NCBI GenBank assembly: GCA_964622545.1 | Contig: CAZUQM010000037.1 | Span: 1-64,000 of the forward strand | DNA length: 64,000 nucleotides | Direction: 5' to 3' | Source: JAFGLZ01 sp964622545 | GTDB lineage: Bacteria; Planctomycetota; Phycisphaerae; UBA1845; JAFGLZ01 | Shown: one piece after another, positions 1 to 9,947 of the stretch | Position numbering within the stretch: the stretch's first letter is position 1 | How the letters are laid out: each line of letters begins with the position of its first letter | Notes under the pieces: generated by a model | Databases searched by the model: none | What the model was told of the DNA's origin: nothing | What the model saw: only the letters and a program-made list of their open reading frames with translations | Made by a program: the position numbers and the translations under genes

Positions 1-151
1 CGGTGGGCGGCAGACGCGTGCGATCTCTGCGGCCTCCGAGGCCTTGTCGTTGCGCCGGGTTGGACGGCGGGATTGATGCCGTGGCCGGAGTGGCGTATCG
101 TCTTATCCGCTCGATAGGCCAATCTTACCAGTCCCGATGGAGGTTCCGACC

Positions 152-1231
152 ATGCCCGAGACGATGAGCGCCCAGATCTTCTACGAGCCCGAGGACATGC
201 GGTTGGAGGAGGTGGCCGTCCCGCAGCCGGGCGACGACCAGGTCCTCTTCGCCGTCAAGGCGTGCAGCATCTGCGGCAGCGACGTGGCGTACTACTTCGG
301 CGACAGCTCGCTGGAGACCGAGAGCGGCAAGGGCCCGCTGATTCTGGGTCACGAGTTCGCGGGCGAGGTGGTGGAGGTCGGCAAGATCCCCGCCTCGCTG
401 GGTCTGTTCAAGCCGGGCGATCGTGTGGTGGTCGACCCGGTGCAGTACTGCAACGCCTGTCAGGTCTGCAAGAAGGGGCAGGTGAACCTCTGCGAGTACA
501 AGCAGGTGCTGGGCGTCAGCGCCAACGGCGGCTTCGCCGAGTACTGCGTGAGCCACTACACGGGCCTGCACAAGATCCCCGAGGGCATCGCCTGGGAGCA
601 CGCCGCGCTGACCGAGCCTCTGGCGTGCAGCACGTACGCGGTGAAAAACATGGAGGTCGGCGTGGGCGATACGGCCGTGGTGATCGGCCCCGGGGCGATT
701 GGCTTGATCATGCTCCAGCTCTGCAAGGCGGCGGGTGCGGGCCAGGTGGTGCTGTTGGGTACGCGGGATTACCGGCTCGAGATCGGCAAGCAGGCCGGCG
801 CCGACGTCGTCATCAACACCGACGACGCGAGCTCTCCGTATTACGCGAGCGATCTCAAGGCCAAGATCGAGGAAGTGACCGACGGCATGTTCGCCGACGC
901 GGTGGTCACGGCCACAGGCTCGGTCGAGGCGATGGAGCAGGCCCTGGCGATCAGCGGACGGCGGTCGCGGGTGGTGTTCTTCGGTTTGCCGGCCGACGAC
1001 GCGGTGGTGCCGGTGCCGGCGCTCGAGTCGATCTTGTGGGACAAGACGATCCGGTTCAGTTGGCTGGCGCCGCTGGTCTGGCCGACGGCGATCGAGGCGA
1101 TGGCCAGCGGCCAGGTCGACCTGAGCATGATCTGCACGCACACGATGAAGCTCGACGGACTGGCGCAGGGGTTGGCCGACGTGAAGAACCGCAAGGGCAA
1201 CCCGATCAAAGCCGTGGTGACGATAGGGTAG
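152..1231 (+). CDS. Zinc-dependent MDR alcohol/polyol dehydrogenase
   Basis: A 359-aa medium-chain dehydrogenase/reductase of the sorbitol/threonine dehydrogenase type, predicted to oxidise a secondary alcohol or sugar alcohol with NAD(P). Visible are the catalytic-zinc region CSICGSD followed by GHEFAGEVVEVG, a structural-zinc lobe of four cysteines (CNACQVCKKGQVNLC) and the Rossmann loop VIGPGAIGLIML. An ATG at 137 is in frame, but the GGAGG at 139-143 overlaps it and sits 8 nt before the ATG at 152, so 152 is chosen. The gene stands alone, converging on the zinc-ribbon gene downstream. The exact substrate cannot be read from sequence. Confidence 0.9.
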   Translation: MPETMSAQIFYEPEDMRLEEVAVPQPGDDQVLFAVKACSICGSDVAYYFGDSSLETESGKGPLILGHEFAGEVVEVGKIPASLGLFKPGDRVVVDPVQYCNACQVCKKGQVNLCEYKQVLGVSANGGFAEYCVSHYTGLHKIPEGIAWEHAALTEPLACSTYAVKNMEVGVGDTAVVIGPGAIGLIMLQLCKAAGAGQVVLLGTRDYRLEIGKQAGADVVINTDDASSPYYASDLKAKIEEVTDGMFADAVVTATGSVEAMEQALAISGRRSRVVFFGLPADDAVVPVPALESILWDKTIRFSWLAPLVWPTAIEAMASGQVDLSMICTHTMKLDGLAQGLADVKNRKGNPIKAVVTIG

Positions 1232-1246
1232 GGGCGTTGCGGGGCG

Positions 1247-1765
1247 TCAGAGCTGTGCGAGCAACTGCTTGAGGTAGCCCTTGACCACGGCGGGCGGCAC
1301 ATCGTTAAGGTCGGAGCGCTTGGGCAGTTCCTTGAGCAGTTCCTGCGCTGCGGCGTGGGCCTTCTTCCGTTGGCCCAACAGCGAGGAGACGACGTCGTCG
1401 CACCGTGCCATCTCGCCCTGGCTCATCCAGAGGACATACTGGGCCAGCCTGTCGGTCAGCTTGTCGCTCGAGGCGCCGGCCGACGGTTGGGGCGCGGGTG
1501 TGGGTTGGCTCGGCGTGGAGGGCGCCTCGGGGGTGTAGTTGCCCTCAAGGGCCTGGTCGGCGATGGCCCGATCCCGGGCTCGGCGCTGCTCGGCCCGCCG
1601 CTCTTCCTCCTCGTCGACGGGGGCGATGGGGATCTCCTCGACGTTGTCGGGCTGGGCGAGGTACATCTTCTGGCCGCAGTGCTCGCAGGCCACCCAGTTC
1701 TCATCGGGCTTCTGCTCGGTTTCGATCTTCTGACCGCAGTGCGTGCAGCGACGTGTGTTGCTCAT
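1247..1765 (-). CDS. Zinc-ribbon protein with helical C-terminus, unknown function
   Basis: A 172-aa protein with two CxxC knuckles near its N-terminus (C7/C10 and C27/C30, each within a CxHCG motif), which should bind one zinc ion. Then come an acidic/arginine-rich stretch, a Pro/Ser/Thr/Ala-rich linker and a predicted helical tail of about 75 residues ending KQLLAQL. The start at 1765 has GAGGGA just upstream; an in-frame ATG at 1804 would overlap the end of der. It lies directly downstream of der on the same strand, so the two are probably co-transcribed. I do not recognise a named family. A role in protein or nucleic-acid contacts is possible but unsupported. Confidence 0.75.
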   Translation of the reverse strand: MSNTRRCTHCGQKIETEQKPDENWVACEHCGQKMYLAQPDNVEEIPIAPVDEEEERRAEQRRARDRAIADQALEGNYTPEAPSTPSQPTPAPQPSAGASSDKLTDRLAQYVLWMSQGEMARCDDVVSSLLGQRKKAHAAAQELLKELPKRSDLNDVPPAVVKGYLKQLLAQL

Positions 1766-1800
1766 CGGTCCCTCCCTCGGGTGTTCGGGACGAGGCGCTC

Positions 1801-3153
<1,353 letters not shown>

Positions 3154-3241
3154 GATGCGGTATTGTAACAGGTCGCCGGGTGTCCGCCCATCCGAGGCCA
3201 GGCCGGGAGGTCATGTCGGCGTAGGATCGCGGCCCGGTGTA

Positions 3242-4837
3242 TCAGGGCGTGGGCATGAGGTCGAATTCGAGGCGGGGTCGGCCGGTCAGCTCGGTGCGCG
3301 TGCGGAGCCATCGCCGCAGGGCGTCGTGTCCGATGGGGACGTTGCCGAGGTGGGCCAACTCGATCGCGGCCGCGCCGTTGCCCAGGAAGGCCGCCTGGGC
3401 CAGGCTGCCGCCGCTGGCCAGGCCGAGGGTCATGGTCGCCAAGAGGGCGTCGCCGCAGCCCAACCGATCGGTGGTCTGGTGGGCCAGGCTGGGCAGGTGC
3501 TCGCTACGGAGTCGGCCCTCCCACTCGGGCGAGGTCTTATCGAGCGTCTGACGGTAGAAGACCACGAGGCCGTCCTTGCCGAGCGTCACGCACAGGTGTC
3601 GCGCCTGCGTCTGCTGCATGACCTTGTAGGCCACCGGCGACAGGCCGCTCTCGAAGTCGTGCACCGAGGCGCGGAGCTCGCGCTCGGTCGGACAGAGCAG
3701 GTCCATGTCGTGCATCGCGAGCAGATCGGCGCGTTGGCCGCTGACGTCGCCGCTGATGACGGGCCGGCCCTGGCGAAGCTTCGGCAGCACGGTGTCGAGC
3801 AACGCCGGGCTGATCATGCCGTATCCGAAGTCACAGAAGATCACCGCGTCGGCGTCGACGCCGCGCTGGAGGATCATCTGGCCGGCCTTGCGGAGGGAGA
3901 CGCTGTCCAGCGGCTCGGTCTTGCCCTGTTGCACCTTGAAGAGCTTGTTCTCCTCGACCAGGTAGCGGGTCTTCTCGACCATGCTCTGCCGTCCAGGCAG
4001 GAGGTGGCAGTCGATATCGTCCTCGGTCAGGATGCGGGTTGCGCGGTCGCTCATGGCGTCCGAGCCGACCGAGCTGACGAGGAAGGGCACGCCGCCCATG
4101 GCCGCGACGTGTCGGGCGACGATGGCCGCCCCGCCGAGAAACTCCTGCTCGTCGAGCCGTGTCAGGGACATCATGGGCGATTCGCTGGCGATGTCGACGG
4201 CGTCGCAGAGGACGTACCGGTCCAGCACGATGTCACCGACGACGACCACGCGTCGGCCGGCCATGTTGCGCAGGAGGCTTTCGGCTCCGTCGCTGTCGAG
4301 CTTGTGCCTGCGACAGAACAGCCGCTGGCGATGCCATTCGATGTCTTCGTCGAGGCCCATGTGGCTGATCAGTTGGGTGCTGCTGAAGACGACCTCGCCA
4401 CTGGAGAACAGGACGCGTCCGCCATGACGCTCGACGGTCTCGCGCTCGGCGAGGAAGCCCGGCGACGTGCTCGACTGATACTCGCGGCCCTTGACGTACA
4501 GATCGGGACGGATCTGGTCCAGGGCCTGGCAGGCGGTCGGGTTGGGATCGACGTAGACGTAATCGACGAACTCGAGGGCGGCCAGGCTCTCGGCCCGCAG
4601 CTCCTGGGGGACGTAGGGCCGCATCGTGCCCTTGTCGATGGCCGAATCGCCGGTGAGGCTCACCACCAGCACGTCGCCTTGCTGCTTGGCGAAACGGAGG
4701 TAGCGTATGTGGCCCGGGTGGACGATGTCGAAGCACCCGTGGCACTGGACGATGACCCTGCCGGCTTGACGCTCGGTGCGGATGGCCGCGGTCAAGTCGT
4801 TTAGGGACAGTATTTTAGGACTTGAGAGGTCGGGCAT
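3242..4837 (-). CDS. HldE-like bifunctional enzyme, nucleotidylyltransferase-kinase order inverted
   Basis: A 531-aa fusion. The N-terminal ~150 residues are a cytidylyltransferase-fold domain (HGCFDIVHPGHIRYL with the HxGH motif, then DLYVKGREY and FSST), as in the adenylyltransferase half of HldE. Residues from about 195 to the end form a PfkB/ribokinase domain (VVVGDIVLDRYV near its start, the GG loop FLGGAAIVARH, and DRLGCGDALL with the catalytic Asp). E. coli HldE has kinase first and transferase second, so the order is reversed here. The expected role is making ADP-heptose, or another nucleotide sugar, for surface glycans. An in-frame TTG at 4870 exists, but the ATG at 4837 is preferred. 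The gene lies upstream of der on the same strand. Confidence 0.85.
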   Translation of the reverse strand: MPDLSSPKILSLNDLTAAIRTERQAGRVIVQCHGCFDIVHPGHIRYLRFAKQQGDVLVVSLTGDSAIDKGTMRPYVPQELRAESLAALEFVDYVYVDPNPTACQALDQIRPDLYVKGREYQSSTSPGFLAERETVERHGGRVLFSSGEVVFSSTQLISHMGLDEDIEWHRQRLFCRRHKLDSDGAESLLRNMAGRRVVVVGDIVLDRYVLCDAVDIASESPMMSLTRLDEQEFLGGAAIVARHVAAMGGVPFLVSSVGSDAMSDRATRILTEDDIDCHLLPGRQSMVEKTRYLVEENKLFKVQQGKTEPLDSVSLRKAGQMILQRGVDADAVIFCDFGYGMISPALLDTVLPKLRQGRPVISGDVSGQRADLLAMHDMDLLCPTERELRASVHDFESGLSPVAYKVMQQTQARHLCVTLGKDGLVVFYRQTLDKTSPEWEGRLRSEHLPSLAHQTTDRLGCGDALLATMTLGLASGGSLAQAAFLGNGAAAIELAHLGNVPIGHDALRRWLRTRTELTGRPRLEFDLMPTP

Positions 4838-5042
4838 GACGCTCTGTCCGGCCCCGCTGTCGGCGCGCAACGAGGTTTCCTTAGACGGTTATCGGTCGTC
4901 TGCGGGGCTGACATGAGGTCGTGGAGGTGGGAAACGGGTTTGAGGGCGCTGAATCCACCACGTGTGTCGCTGCCAGATAAGGACTCAGCACGCCGTCCTT
5001 GCGGGGCCGGGGCCTCGAGGCAGGGCGGCGGTGGGAGCGGGC

Positions 5043-5180
5043 TTACGGCGTCTTGCCCAGCAGCGGGACGATGATCCAGTCGAGGAAGAACGAGCCGACC
5101 GCGTCGCCGCACGCTCCCAGCCCGAAGGCACAGCAGGTACCCAGGAACCAAAGACACAGCCAGGAATAGCATCGACGCAT
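5043..5180 (-). CDS. 45-aa hydrophobic microprotein
   Basis: A short reading frame of 45 codons starting MRRCYSWLCLWFLG and ending LLGKTP. It has a positively charged N-terminus, a hydrophobic segment with several cysteines, a GACG motif that resembles a lipobox, and a second hydrophobic stretch (FFLDWIIVPLL). An excellent Shine-Dalgarno (GAGGAG) lies about 7 nt before the ATG, and the hydrophobic composition differs from the Arg/Pro-rich translations typical of random frames here. It may be a small exported lipoprotein or a membrane peptide. I recognise no family. A repeat element lies upstream. Confidence 0.6.
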   Translation of the reverse strand: MRRCYSWLCLWFLGTCCAFGLGACGDAVGSFFLDWIIVPLLGKTP

Positions 5181-5312
5181 CGGGATCTCCTCGATTCGTG
5201 TCAGCAGCAGGTCGACGTTGCCGCCGGTTCCTCGTGACCCCGGCCGGCGGCGCAACGCCACGAATCTAGCCGCTTGTGAGAGGTTTCGCAAATGCCTGGG
5301 AGGCTCTCGCGC

Positions 5313-5506
5313 GGCTAATACCCGACCAGACTTGTTTCTGTGGATTCCGATCAGGAGGGCGAGACGCCACTCAGAGCAGCGACCGTCAGGGAGCTGTGTT
5401 GTTGGAGCGTTTGAACAGCAACGCTCCCTCACGGTCGCGTCTCCGGCGCGGCATCGATCCGACGTGGGAGCGTCTCCGACGGCGACCCCGAAACCGGGGA
5501 ACCGAC
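5313..5506 (-). repeat. Dispersed palindromic repeat, copy 1
   Basis: A roughly 190-bp intergenic element that matches, in opposite orientation, the element at 55013-55172. Its core is an inverted repeat with 16-nt arms at 5379-5394 and 5423-5438 (15 of 16 pair) around a 28-nt loop that holds the gttggagcg...cagcaac stretch. Shared outer parts are the gtcgggta(t/c)tagc end and the gtcggtt...cttcgggg end. This copy carries about 34 bp between the palindrome and the outer end that copy 2 lacks. It fills most of the 347-bp gap between the aminotransferase end and the microprotein. No ORF or transposase is attached. Confidence 0.75.
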
Positions 5507-5527
5507 GAATTCGAATGAGTCGGACTG

Positions 5528-6676
5528 CTAGTCGCCCACGTGCCTGGCCAGAGCCTGACAGGCCTGCTCGATGGCCTCATCGGTGTGGTAGGCATGCGGA
5601 GCGAGGCGAAGCCGGCCGTCACGGACGGTCGTGGCGATGCGGTCTGCCTTGAGGTTCTCCATGAGCGAATCGGAATCGACGTCGGGATGGCGCGCCGAGA
5701 CGATGCCCGACCATTCGCCGTCGCGTCGGCTGCTGTGCAGGTGAAACCCGAGGTCGGTCAAGGCCTCGACGAACCGGTCGGTCGCTCGTCGGATCCGGGT
5801 CTGGATCGTCTCGCGGCCTACGGCGTGGACGACCTCGAGCGCGGCCCGCACGCCGGCCAGGCCGGCCCAGTTGAGCATGGCGTTCTCGAAGCGGCTCGCG
5901 TCGGGTTGGAGCTCGAAGCGGTAATCGAGGTAGTTGCGGGCATCGACGACCGAATCGGCGCCGACCCAGGTGAATTCAAGTCGGTCGCGCAGCTCGGGCG
6001 TGGTGTAGAACAGGGCCGAGCCGGCGGGTCCGCAAAGCCACTTGTGCGCGCCGGTGGTGAGTGCGTCGATCTGCCAGGCCTGTACATCGATCTCGAAGAC
6101 ACTGAAGGCCTGGATGGCGTCGACCACGAGGACGGCGCCCGCCTGCTTGCACAGCGTGCCGAGCCGGGCGAGGTCGTGGCGATAGCCGGAGGCGAACTGC
6201 ACGTGACTGACGGTGACCACACGCGTGCGGTCGGTGATCGTGGCCTCGTAGGCCTCGACGGGCAGGCGATCGTCCTGGTCGGGCTCGACCCAGACGAGCT
6301 CGACGCCGTGGGCTTGTTGGGCCCACCACGGATAGACGTTGGCGGGGTACTCCTTGGTGGCCAGGACGACCTGGTCGCCCGGCCGCCATCGCATGCCGTG
6401 GGCGATCAGGTTGATCCCGTGCGTGGTGTTGGGGGTGACAGCGATGTCGGAGCCCACGGCACCTATCAGGTCGCCCGCAAGCTGCTTGGTCGTCTTGAGG
6501 TCGTCCAGCCACTCGGGGATGTGATAGGCCGCATGCGTCTGGACTTTGCGGGTATGGTCGGCGACCGCCTCGGCCACGGGGCGGGAGATCGGTGAGACGC
6601 CGGCATGGGCGAGCCAGATCATCGAATCGATGGACGAGAACAGGTCGCGGTAGGCCTCGAGGTCTAGCGGTTCCAT
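5528..6676 (-). CDS. PLP-dependent class V aminotransferase (isopenicillin-N-epimerase/NifS-like)
   Basis: A 382-aa fold-type I PLP enzyme. The Schiff-base lysine is K212 in TTGAHKWLCGP, preceded by the cofactor Asp in VVDAIQAF (D186), and NTTHGIN near residue 86 forms the phosphate-binding region. It resembles the isopenicillin-N-epimerase/cysteine-desulfurase-like branch, but no clear desulfurase cysteine loop is seen, so the substrate is open. The ATG at 6676 shares one base with the TGA of the upstream GNAT gene, and AGGAG lies 6 nt upstream, so the two are probably translationally coupled. A dispersed repeat follows the stop. Confidence 0.88.
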   Translation of the reverse strand: MEPLDLEAYRDLFSSIDSMIWLAHAGVSPISRPVAEAVADHTRKVQTHAAYHIPEWLDDLKTTKQLAGDLIGAVGSDIAVTPNTTHGINLIAHGMRWRPGDQVVLATKEYPANVYPWWAQQAHGVELVWVEPDQDDRLPVEAYEATITDRTRVVTVSHVQFASGYRHDLARLGTLCKQAGAVLVVDAIQAFSVFEIDVQAWQIDALTTGAHKWLCGPAGSALFYTTPELRDRLEFTWVGADSVVDARNYLDYRFELQPDASRFENAMLNWAGLAGVRAALEVVHAVGRETIQTRIRRATDRFVEALTDLGFHLHSSRRDGEWSGIVSARHPDVDSDSLMENLKADRIATTVRDGRLRLAPHAYHTDEAIEQACQALARHVGD

Positions 6677-7254
6677 CAGGTTCTCCTACCTTGGGGTGGG
6701 GGAGGTTCGAGCCAGTCCGGCGGATAGGCCCATGCGAGTCGGTCCAGCACGGTCCGCCATCGGCGTGGCATGTCGCGGCGGAGGATCTTGGGTCGGAAGC
6801 CGAGTTTGAGATAGGTCTTGATCGCGGGTAAGCGGACATCGTCGGTGCTGAGGACGATGCTCGGGTAACCCTGATCGATGAGGTGGCCGAGCGCGGCGGC
6901 GCAGGCGATCAGGCCGAGGCCCAGCCCGCGGTGCCCCGGATCGACGGTCACGTAGTCGAGGCGTCCGATGCGAGGCACGGGCGTCTCCTGCGAGGCGAAG
7001 GTGACGGCGACGAGCGTCGCGTGACGTCCGATGACGCGCGAGCCGGTGATTCGCTCGGGCGCCTGCAGGTAGTGACTGAGCCGATCCATGTTCCAGTTCT
7101 CGAAGCCGGCCAGCTCCAGCAAGCGCAGGACGCCGATCTCGTCACCGGGTCGGTAAGAACGGAGGGTGTAGCCGGGCGGTGGCGGCCGACTCGGCAGACG
7201 CTCGTGACGGGGCTCGTCGAGCACCATGTGCAGTTGCATCGGTGGCAGCGGCAT
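6676..7254 (-). CDS. GNAT-family N-acetyltransferase
   Basis: A 192-aa protein with the acetyl-CoA-binding signature of the GNAT fold: strand DYVTVDPGHRGLGLGLIACA (motif A, R/Q-x-x-G-x-G/A type) near residues 100-120, then LSTDDVRLPAIKTYLKLGF (motif B). It should transfer an acetyl group to an amine; the acceptor is unknown. GGAGG lies about 10 nt before the ATG at 7254; a second in-frame ATG at 7239 is less well placed. The stop overlaps the start of the class V aminotransferase by one base, which suggests a two-gene operon. The start is close to, and divergent from, the URO-D gene. Confidence 0.85.
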   Translation of the reverse strand: MPLPPMQLHMVLDEPRHERLPSRPPPPGYTLRSYRPGDEIGVLRLLELAGFENWNMDRLSHYLQAPERITGSRVIGRHATLVAVTFASQETPVPRIGRLDYVTVDPGHRGLGLGLIACAAALGHLIDQGYPSIVLSTDDVRLPAIKTYLKLGFRPKILRRDMPRRWRTVLDRLAWAYPPDWLEPPPPQGRRT

Positions 7255-7363
7255 GATCCGGCGGCCTCCGAGCGCGGTTTCCAGGTTGGGCCCGTACCGG
7301 TATCATCACGGCTCGACGAGTGTACCACAGATGACCGACGCGCGGGTGCGCGAGGGGCTTTCC

Positions 7364-8329
7364 ATGGGCGAGCCGACACATCGCCAACGGTTCAGGACGG
7401 CGCTGGAGGGCAAGCAGCCGCCGGGACGCGTGCCGCATTTCGAGCTGGTGTTCTATCTGACGATGGAGGCCTTCGGCAAGGTGCATCCCTCGCACCGGTG
7501 GTTCGGTCAGTGGGACCAGATGAGCTCGTCCGAGAAGAAGGCGCAGCTCCACGACGCGGCGAGCGTGTATCTCATGACGGCCGAGCGGTATGAGCATTCG
7601 GCCATCTTCCTGCACGGAGCCGGTCAGGGCGCCGAGGCGCACGAGGAGGCGTTCATCAATCTGGTGGATCATCTGGCCGGCGGGCAGTACTTCCTGATGA
7701 TCCACGGGGACGCGACCTACAGCATTCCGGACGGCGAGCACATGATGGACTGGTGCGGTCGGATCGCGGACGACCCGCAGGGGTTGAAGGACGAGGCCCA
7801 GCGCAAGGTCGATCAGGCGCTCGCCCGCGCCGTCGAGCTGAAGAAGACCACCGTCCTGGACGGGTTCGCCCTGTGTGACGATTACTGCCTCAACGAGGGG
7901 CCTTTCCTTTCACCGGAGATGTTCGCCGAGTTCGTGGCACCGTATCTCAAGCAGCTCGTGGCGGGGTATCGGGAACTGGGCTTCTACGTGATCAAGCACA
8001 CCGACGGCAACATCATGCCGATCGTCGATCAGCTCGTGGACGCCAGACCGCACGCGCTGCATTCGCTTGACCCGCAAGGGGGTGTGGACCTCGCCGAGAT
8101 GAAGCGGCGCTACGGAGACCGGATCTGCCTGATCGGCAACGTGAATTGTGGCCTGCTGGATACGGGGACGGACGAGCAATGTGTCGCCTCGGCGAGGTAC
8201 TGTCTGCGTCACGGGATGCCTGGTGGTGGCTACATCTTCAGCACGAGCAACTGCATCTACACGGGCATGGACTTGTCGCGGTACGATCTGATCCTCGATG
8301 TGTGGCGGCGCGAGGGCCGCTACACGTAG
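7364..8329 (+). CDS. Uroporphyrinogen decarboxylase (URO-D)-fold protein, MtaA-like
   Basis: A 321-aa URO-D superfamily protein. It has the TIM-barrel features of methyltransferases of the MtaA/CmuA branch rather than of heme-pathway HemE: DDYCLNEGPFLSPEMF in the middle, then HTDGNIMPIVDQLVD and LIGNVNCGLL, and a C-terminal GGGYIFSTSNCIYTGM. HemE's N-terminal arginine motif is not evident. Planctomycetes often carry such paralogues, possibly for demethylating methylated compounds; the substrate is unknown. Starts at 7226 and 7331 are possible, but GAGGGG about 7 nt before the ATG at 7364 decides for this one. It is transcribed divergently from the GNAT/aminotransferase pair. Confidence 0.8.
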   Translation: MGEPTHRQRFRTALEGKQPPGRVPHFELVFYLTMEAFGKVHPSHRWFGQWDQMSSSEKKAQLHDAASVYLMTAERYEHSAIFLHGAGQGAEAHEEAFINLVDHLAGGQYFLMIHGDATYSIPDGEHMMDWCGRIADDPQGLKDEAQRKVDQALARAVELKKTTVLDGFALCDDYCLNEGPFLSPEMFAEFVAPYLKQLVAGYRELGFYVIKHTDGNIMPIVDQLVDARPHALHSLDPQGGVDLAEMKRRYGDRICLIGNVNCGLLDTGTDEQCVASARYCLRHGMPGGGYIFSTSNCIYTGMDLSRYDLILDVWRREGRYT

Positions 8330-8371
8330 GTCGCCTCGGCGGATGCACGCCCGGATTCCACGTCGAACACC

Positions 8372-8399
8372 TTGCATCACCGCCCTTTTGAGCTATACT
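8372..8399 (+). promoter_or_regulatory. Sigma70-like promoter of rpmB
   Basis: TTGCAT at 8372-8377 and TATACT at 8394-8399 are separated by 16 bp, a good housekeeping promoter. It would give rpmB a leader of about 190 nt (8406-8596). The leader is GC-rich with several possible hairpins, for example around 8540-8580, and no ORF with a good ribosome-binding site was seen in it. Confidence 0.6.
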
Positions 8400-8596
8400 G
8401 AAGGGTCTACGCTCTACCGGCCGATAGGTCCGGTGACGTAAGGCCAGCCGGGACGGGTAGTTTTCGATGCGGCCGGTGGTTTTGTCGGATGGTGGAGGCC
8501 GCGTCCGGCGGGATGAGTTTTCTTGGGTGATTTATGGCGGCAGTCGGAGCCGTTTCCCTACGGTCGGCCTGCCCCCAGCAGTCTGTGAGGTCGATC

Positions 8597-8869
8597 ATGT
8601 CACGCGAGTGTTACTTCCTCGGCAAGAAGACCCGTAGCGGCGGCAGCATCAGTCGACGCGGCAAGGCCAAGTATCTCGGCGGCGTGGGCCGCAAGGTGAC
8701 CGGTCGCAGCAAGCGCAAGTTCAAGCCCAACATCCAGAAGGTCCGTGCCGTGGTGGACGGCAAGGTCTGCCGCATTCGCGTTTCGGCCAAGGCCATCCGC
8801 ATGGGCCTGGTCGTCAAGCCACCGAAGCGAACCTGGAAGCCCGAGCAGGCCGAGGCGAGCAAGGAGTAG
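8597..8869 (+). CDS. rpmB: 50S ribosomal protein bL28
   Basis: A 90-aa ribosomal protein of the large subunit. Family hallmarks are the N-terminal CYFLGKKTRSGGSISRRGKA, the basic KRKFKPNIQKVRA and the C-terminal RIRVSAKAIRMG. The GAGGTC box 7 nt before the ATG at 8597 sets the start. It is a one-gene transcription unit with its own promoter and a terminator-like hairpin downstream, apart from rpmG, its usual partner in many bacteria. It has no CxxC zinc pair. Confidence 0.96.
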   Translation: MSRECYFLGKKTRSGGSISRRGKAKYLGGVGRKVTGRSKRKFKPNIQKVRAVVDGKVCRIRVSAKAIRMGLVVKPPKRTWKPEQAEASKE

Positions 8870-8940
8870 CCCGGTCGCGGGGCTCGCCGGTCGTCGCCGG
8901 CGACGCCGCCGGCATCGATCGCATCCCATCATGCGTTCCC

Positions 8941-8974
8941 ATCGCCCGTTCCAACGCAGGCGCGGGCGATTTTC
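8941..8974 (+). terminator. Intrinsic terminator after rpmB
   Basis: ATCGCCCG at 8941-8948 pairs perfectly with CGGGCGAT at 8963-8970 across a 14-nt loop and is followed by TTTCGT. It lies 71 nt after the rpmB stop. The T-tract is short, so efficiency is uncertain. Confidence 0.6.
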
Positions 8975-9057
8975 GTGCGCGGTCGATCGCGTCTCGGGCC
9001 GGTTCGCCCCGCAAGCGTTTCGACTATAATCCCCGCACCTGAAAGGAGCCCACCACG

Positions 9058-9843
9058 ATGAGAGACAGCACGATGCTGGGCAAGCTTCGCGCGGGGAAGG
9101 TCGCGCTGACGTTTGGCGTCTCGGGCGGCTTTTCCACCAAGACGGTCGAGTTCGCGGGGATCCACGGCTTCGATGGCGTATGGATCGACATGGAGCACCG
9201 CAACTTCACGGACAAGGAGATGGAGCTGCTGATCCTGGCCTCGCGGACGGCCGACGTCGATGCCATGGTTCGGATCCGCAAGGGCAGCTACACCAACTTC
9301 TTCCGTCCGCTCGAGGCGGGGGCTGCCGCCGTGATGGTCCCGCATATCAAGGACCGAGCCGAGGCCGAGGCGGCCGTGTACAACACGCGCTATCCCCCGA
9401 TCGGGCGCCGGGGCTTCGACAACGCCGGTCCCGATGGTGATTTCTGCTTTGCCCCTCCGAAGGAGTACGTCCAGCACGCCAACGATCAAACGCTGCTCAT
9501 CGCGCAGATCGAGGATCCCGAGGCCCTGGACCATCTCGATGACATCATCGGCGTGGACGGCATGGACATGCTGTTCGTCGGCCCCGGCGATCTGAGCCTG
9601 GCTTTGGGCATTCCGTTCGAGTTCGACCACCCGAGGATCCTGGATGCGTACGAGCGCGTGGCCGAGGCGGCCGATCGGGCCGGCAAGTGGTGGGGCACGG
9701 TGGCGATCAGGCCCGAGATGGTCAAGCGCAACGCGGATATGGGCGCGCAGATGTTTAATCTGGGAGGGGATCAGGTCTTGCTCTACCTGGGCATGCAGTC
9801 GAAGATCGCCGAGTACAGGGATCTTCTGGGCGAGAGGTGCTGA
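9058..9843 (+). CDS. HpcH/HpaI-family aldolase (2-keto-3-deoxy acid aldolase type)
   Basis: A 261-aa class II pyruvate aldolase of the HpcH/HpaI/RhmA family, which cleaves 2-keto-3-deoxy sugar acids or 4-hydroxy-2-oxo acids to pyruvate and an aldehyde. Visible are GVWIDMEHRNF, the repeated GGAAAVMVPHIKD-type strand, the metal-ligand region LLIAQIEDPEALDHLDDI and LFVGPGDLSLALG. The ribosome-binding site (AAAGGAG) is close to ideal. It is probably transcribed with the GT2 gene 104 nt downstream, though function does not link them. Sugar-acid breakdown fits the TIM-barrel enzymes at 43-46 kb. Confidence 0.88.
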   Translation: MRDSTMLGKLRAGKVALTFGVSGGFSTKTVEFAGIHGFDGVWIDMEHRNFTDKEMELLILASRTADVDAMVRIRKGSYTNFFRPLEAGAAAVMVPHIKDRAEAEAAVYNTRYPPIGRRGFDNAGPDGDFCFAPPKEYVQHANDQTLLIAQIEDPEALDHLDDIIGVDGMDMLFVGPGDLSLALGIPFEFDHPRILDAYERVAEAADRAGKWWGTVAIRPEMVKRNADMGAQMFNLGGDQVLLYLGMQSKIAEYRDLLGERC

Positions 9844-9947
9844 CGTCTGAGGCGCTCGGGCGGTTCGACCAGGCGAATCCGGGCGGGTCTTGCGTGACAT
9901 GCCTCGTAAGGGGCCGGCGGCAGCGCGGCTGTAACGGCGGGCGATTC

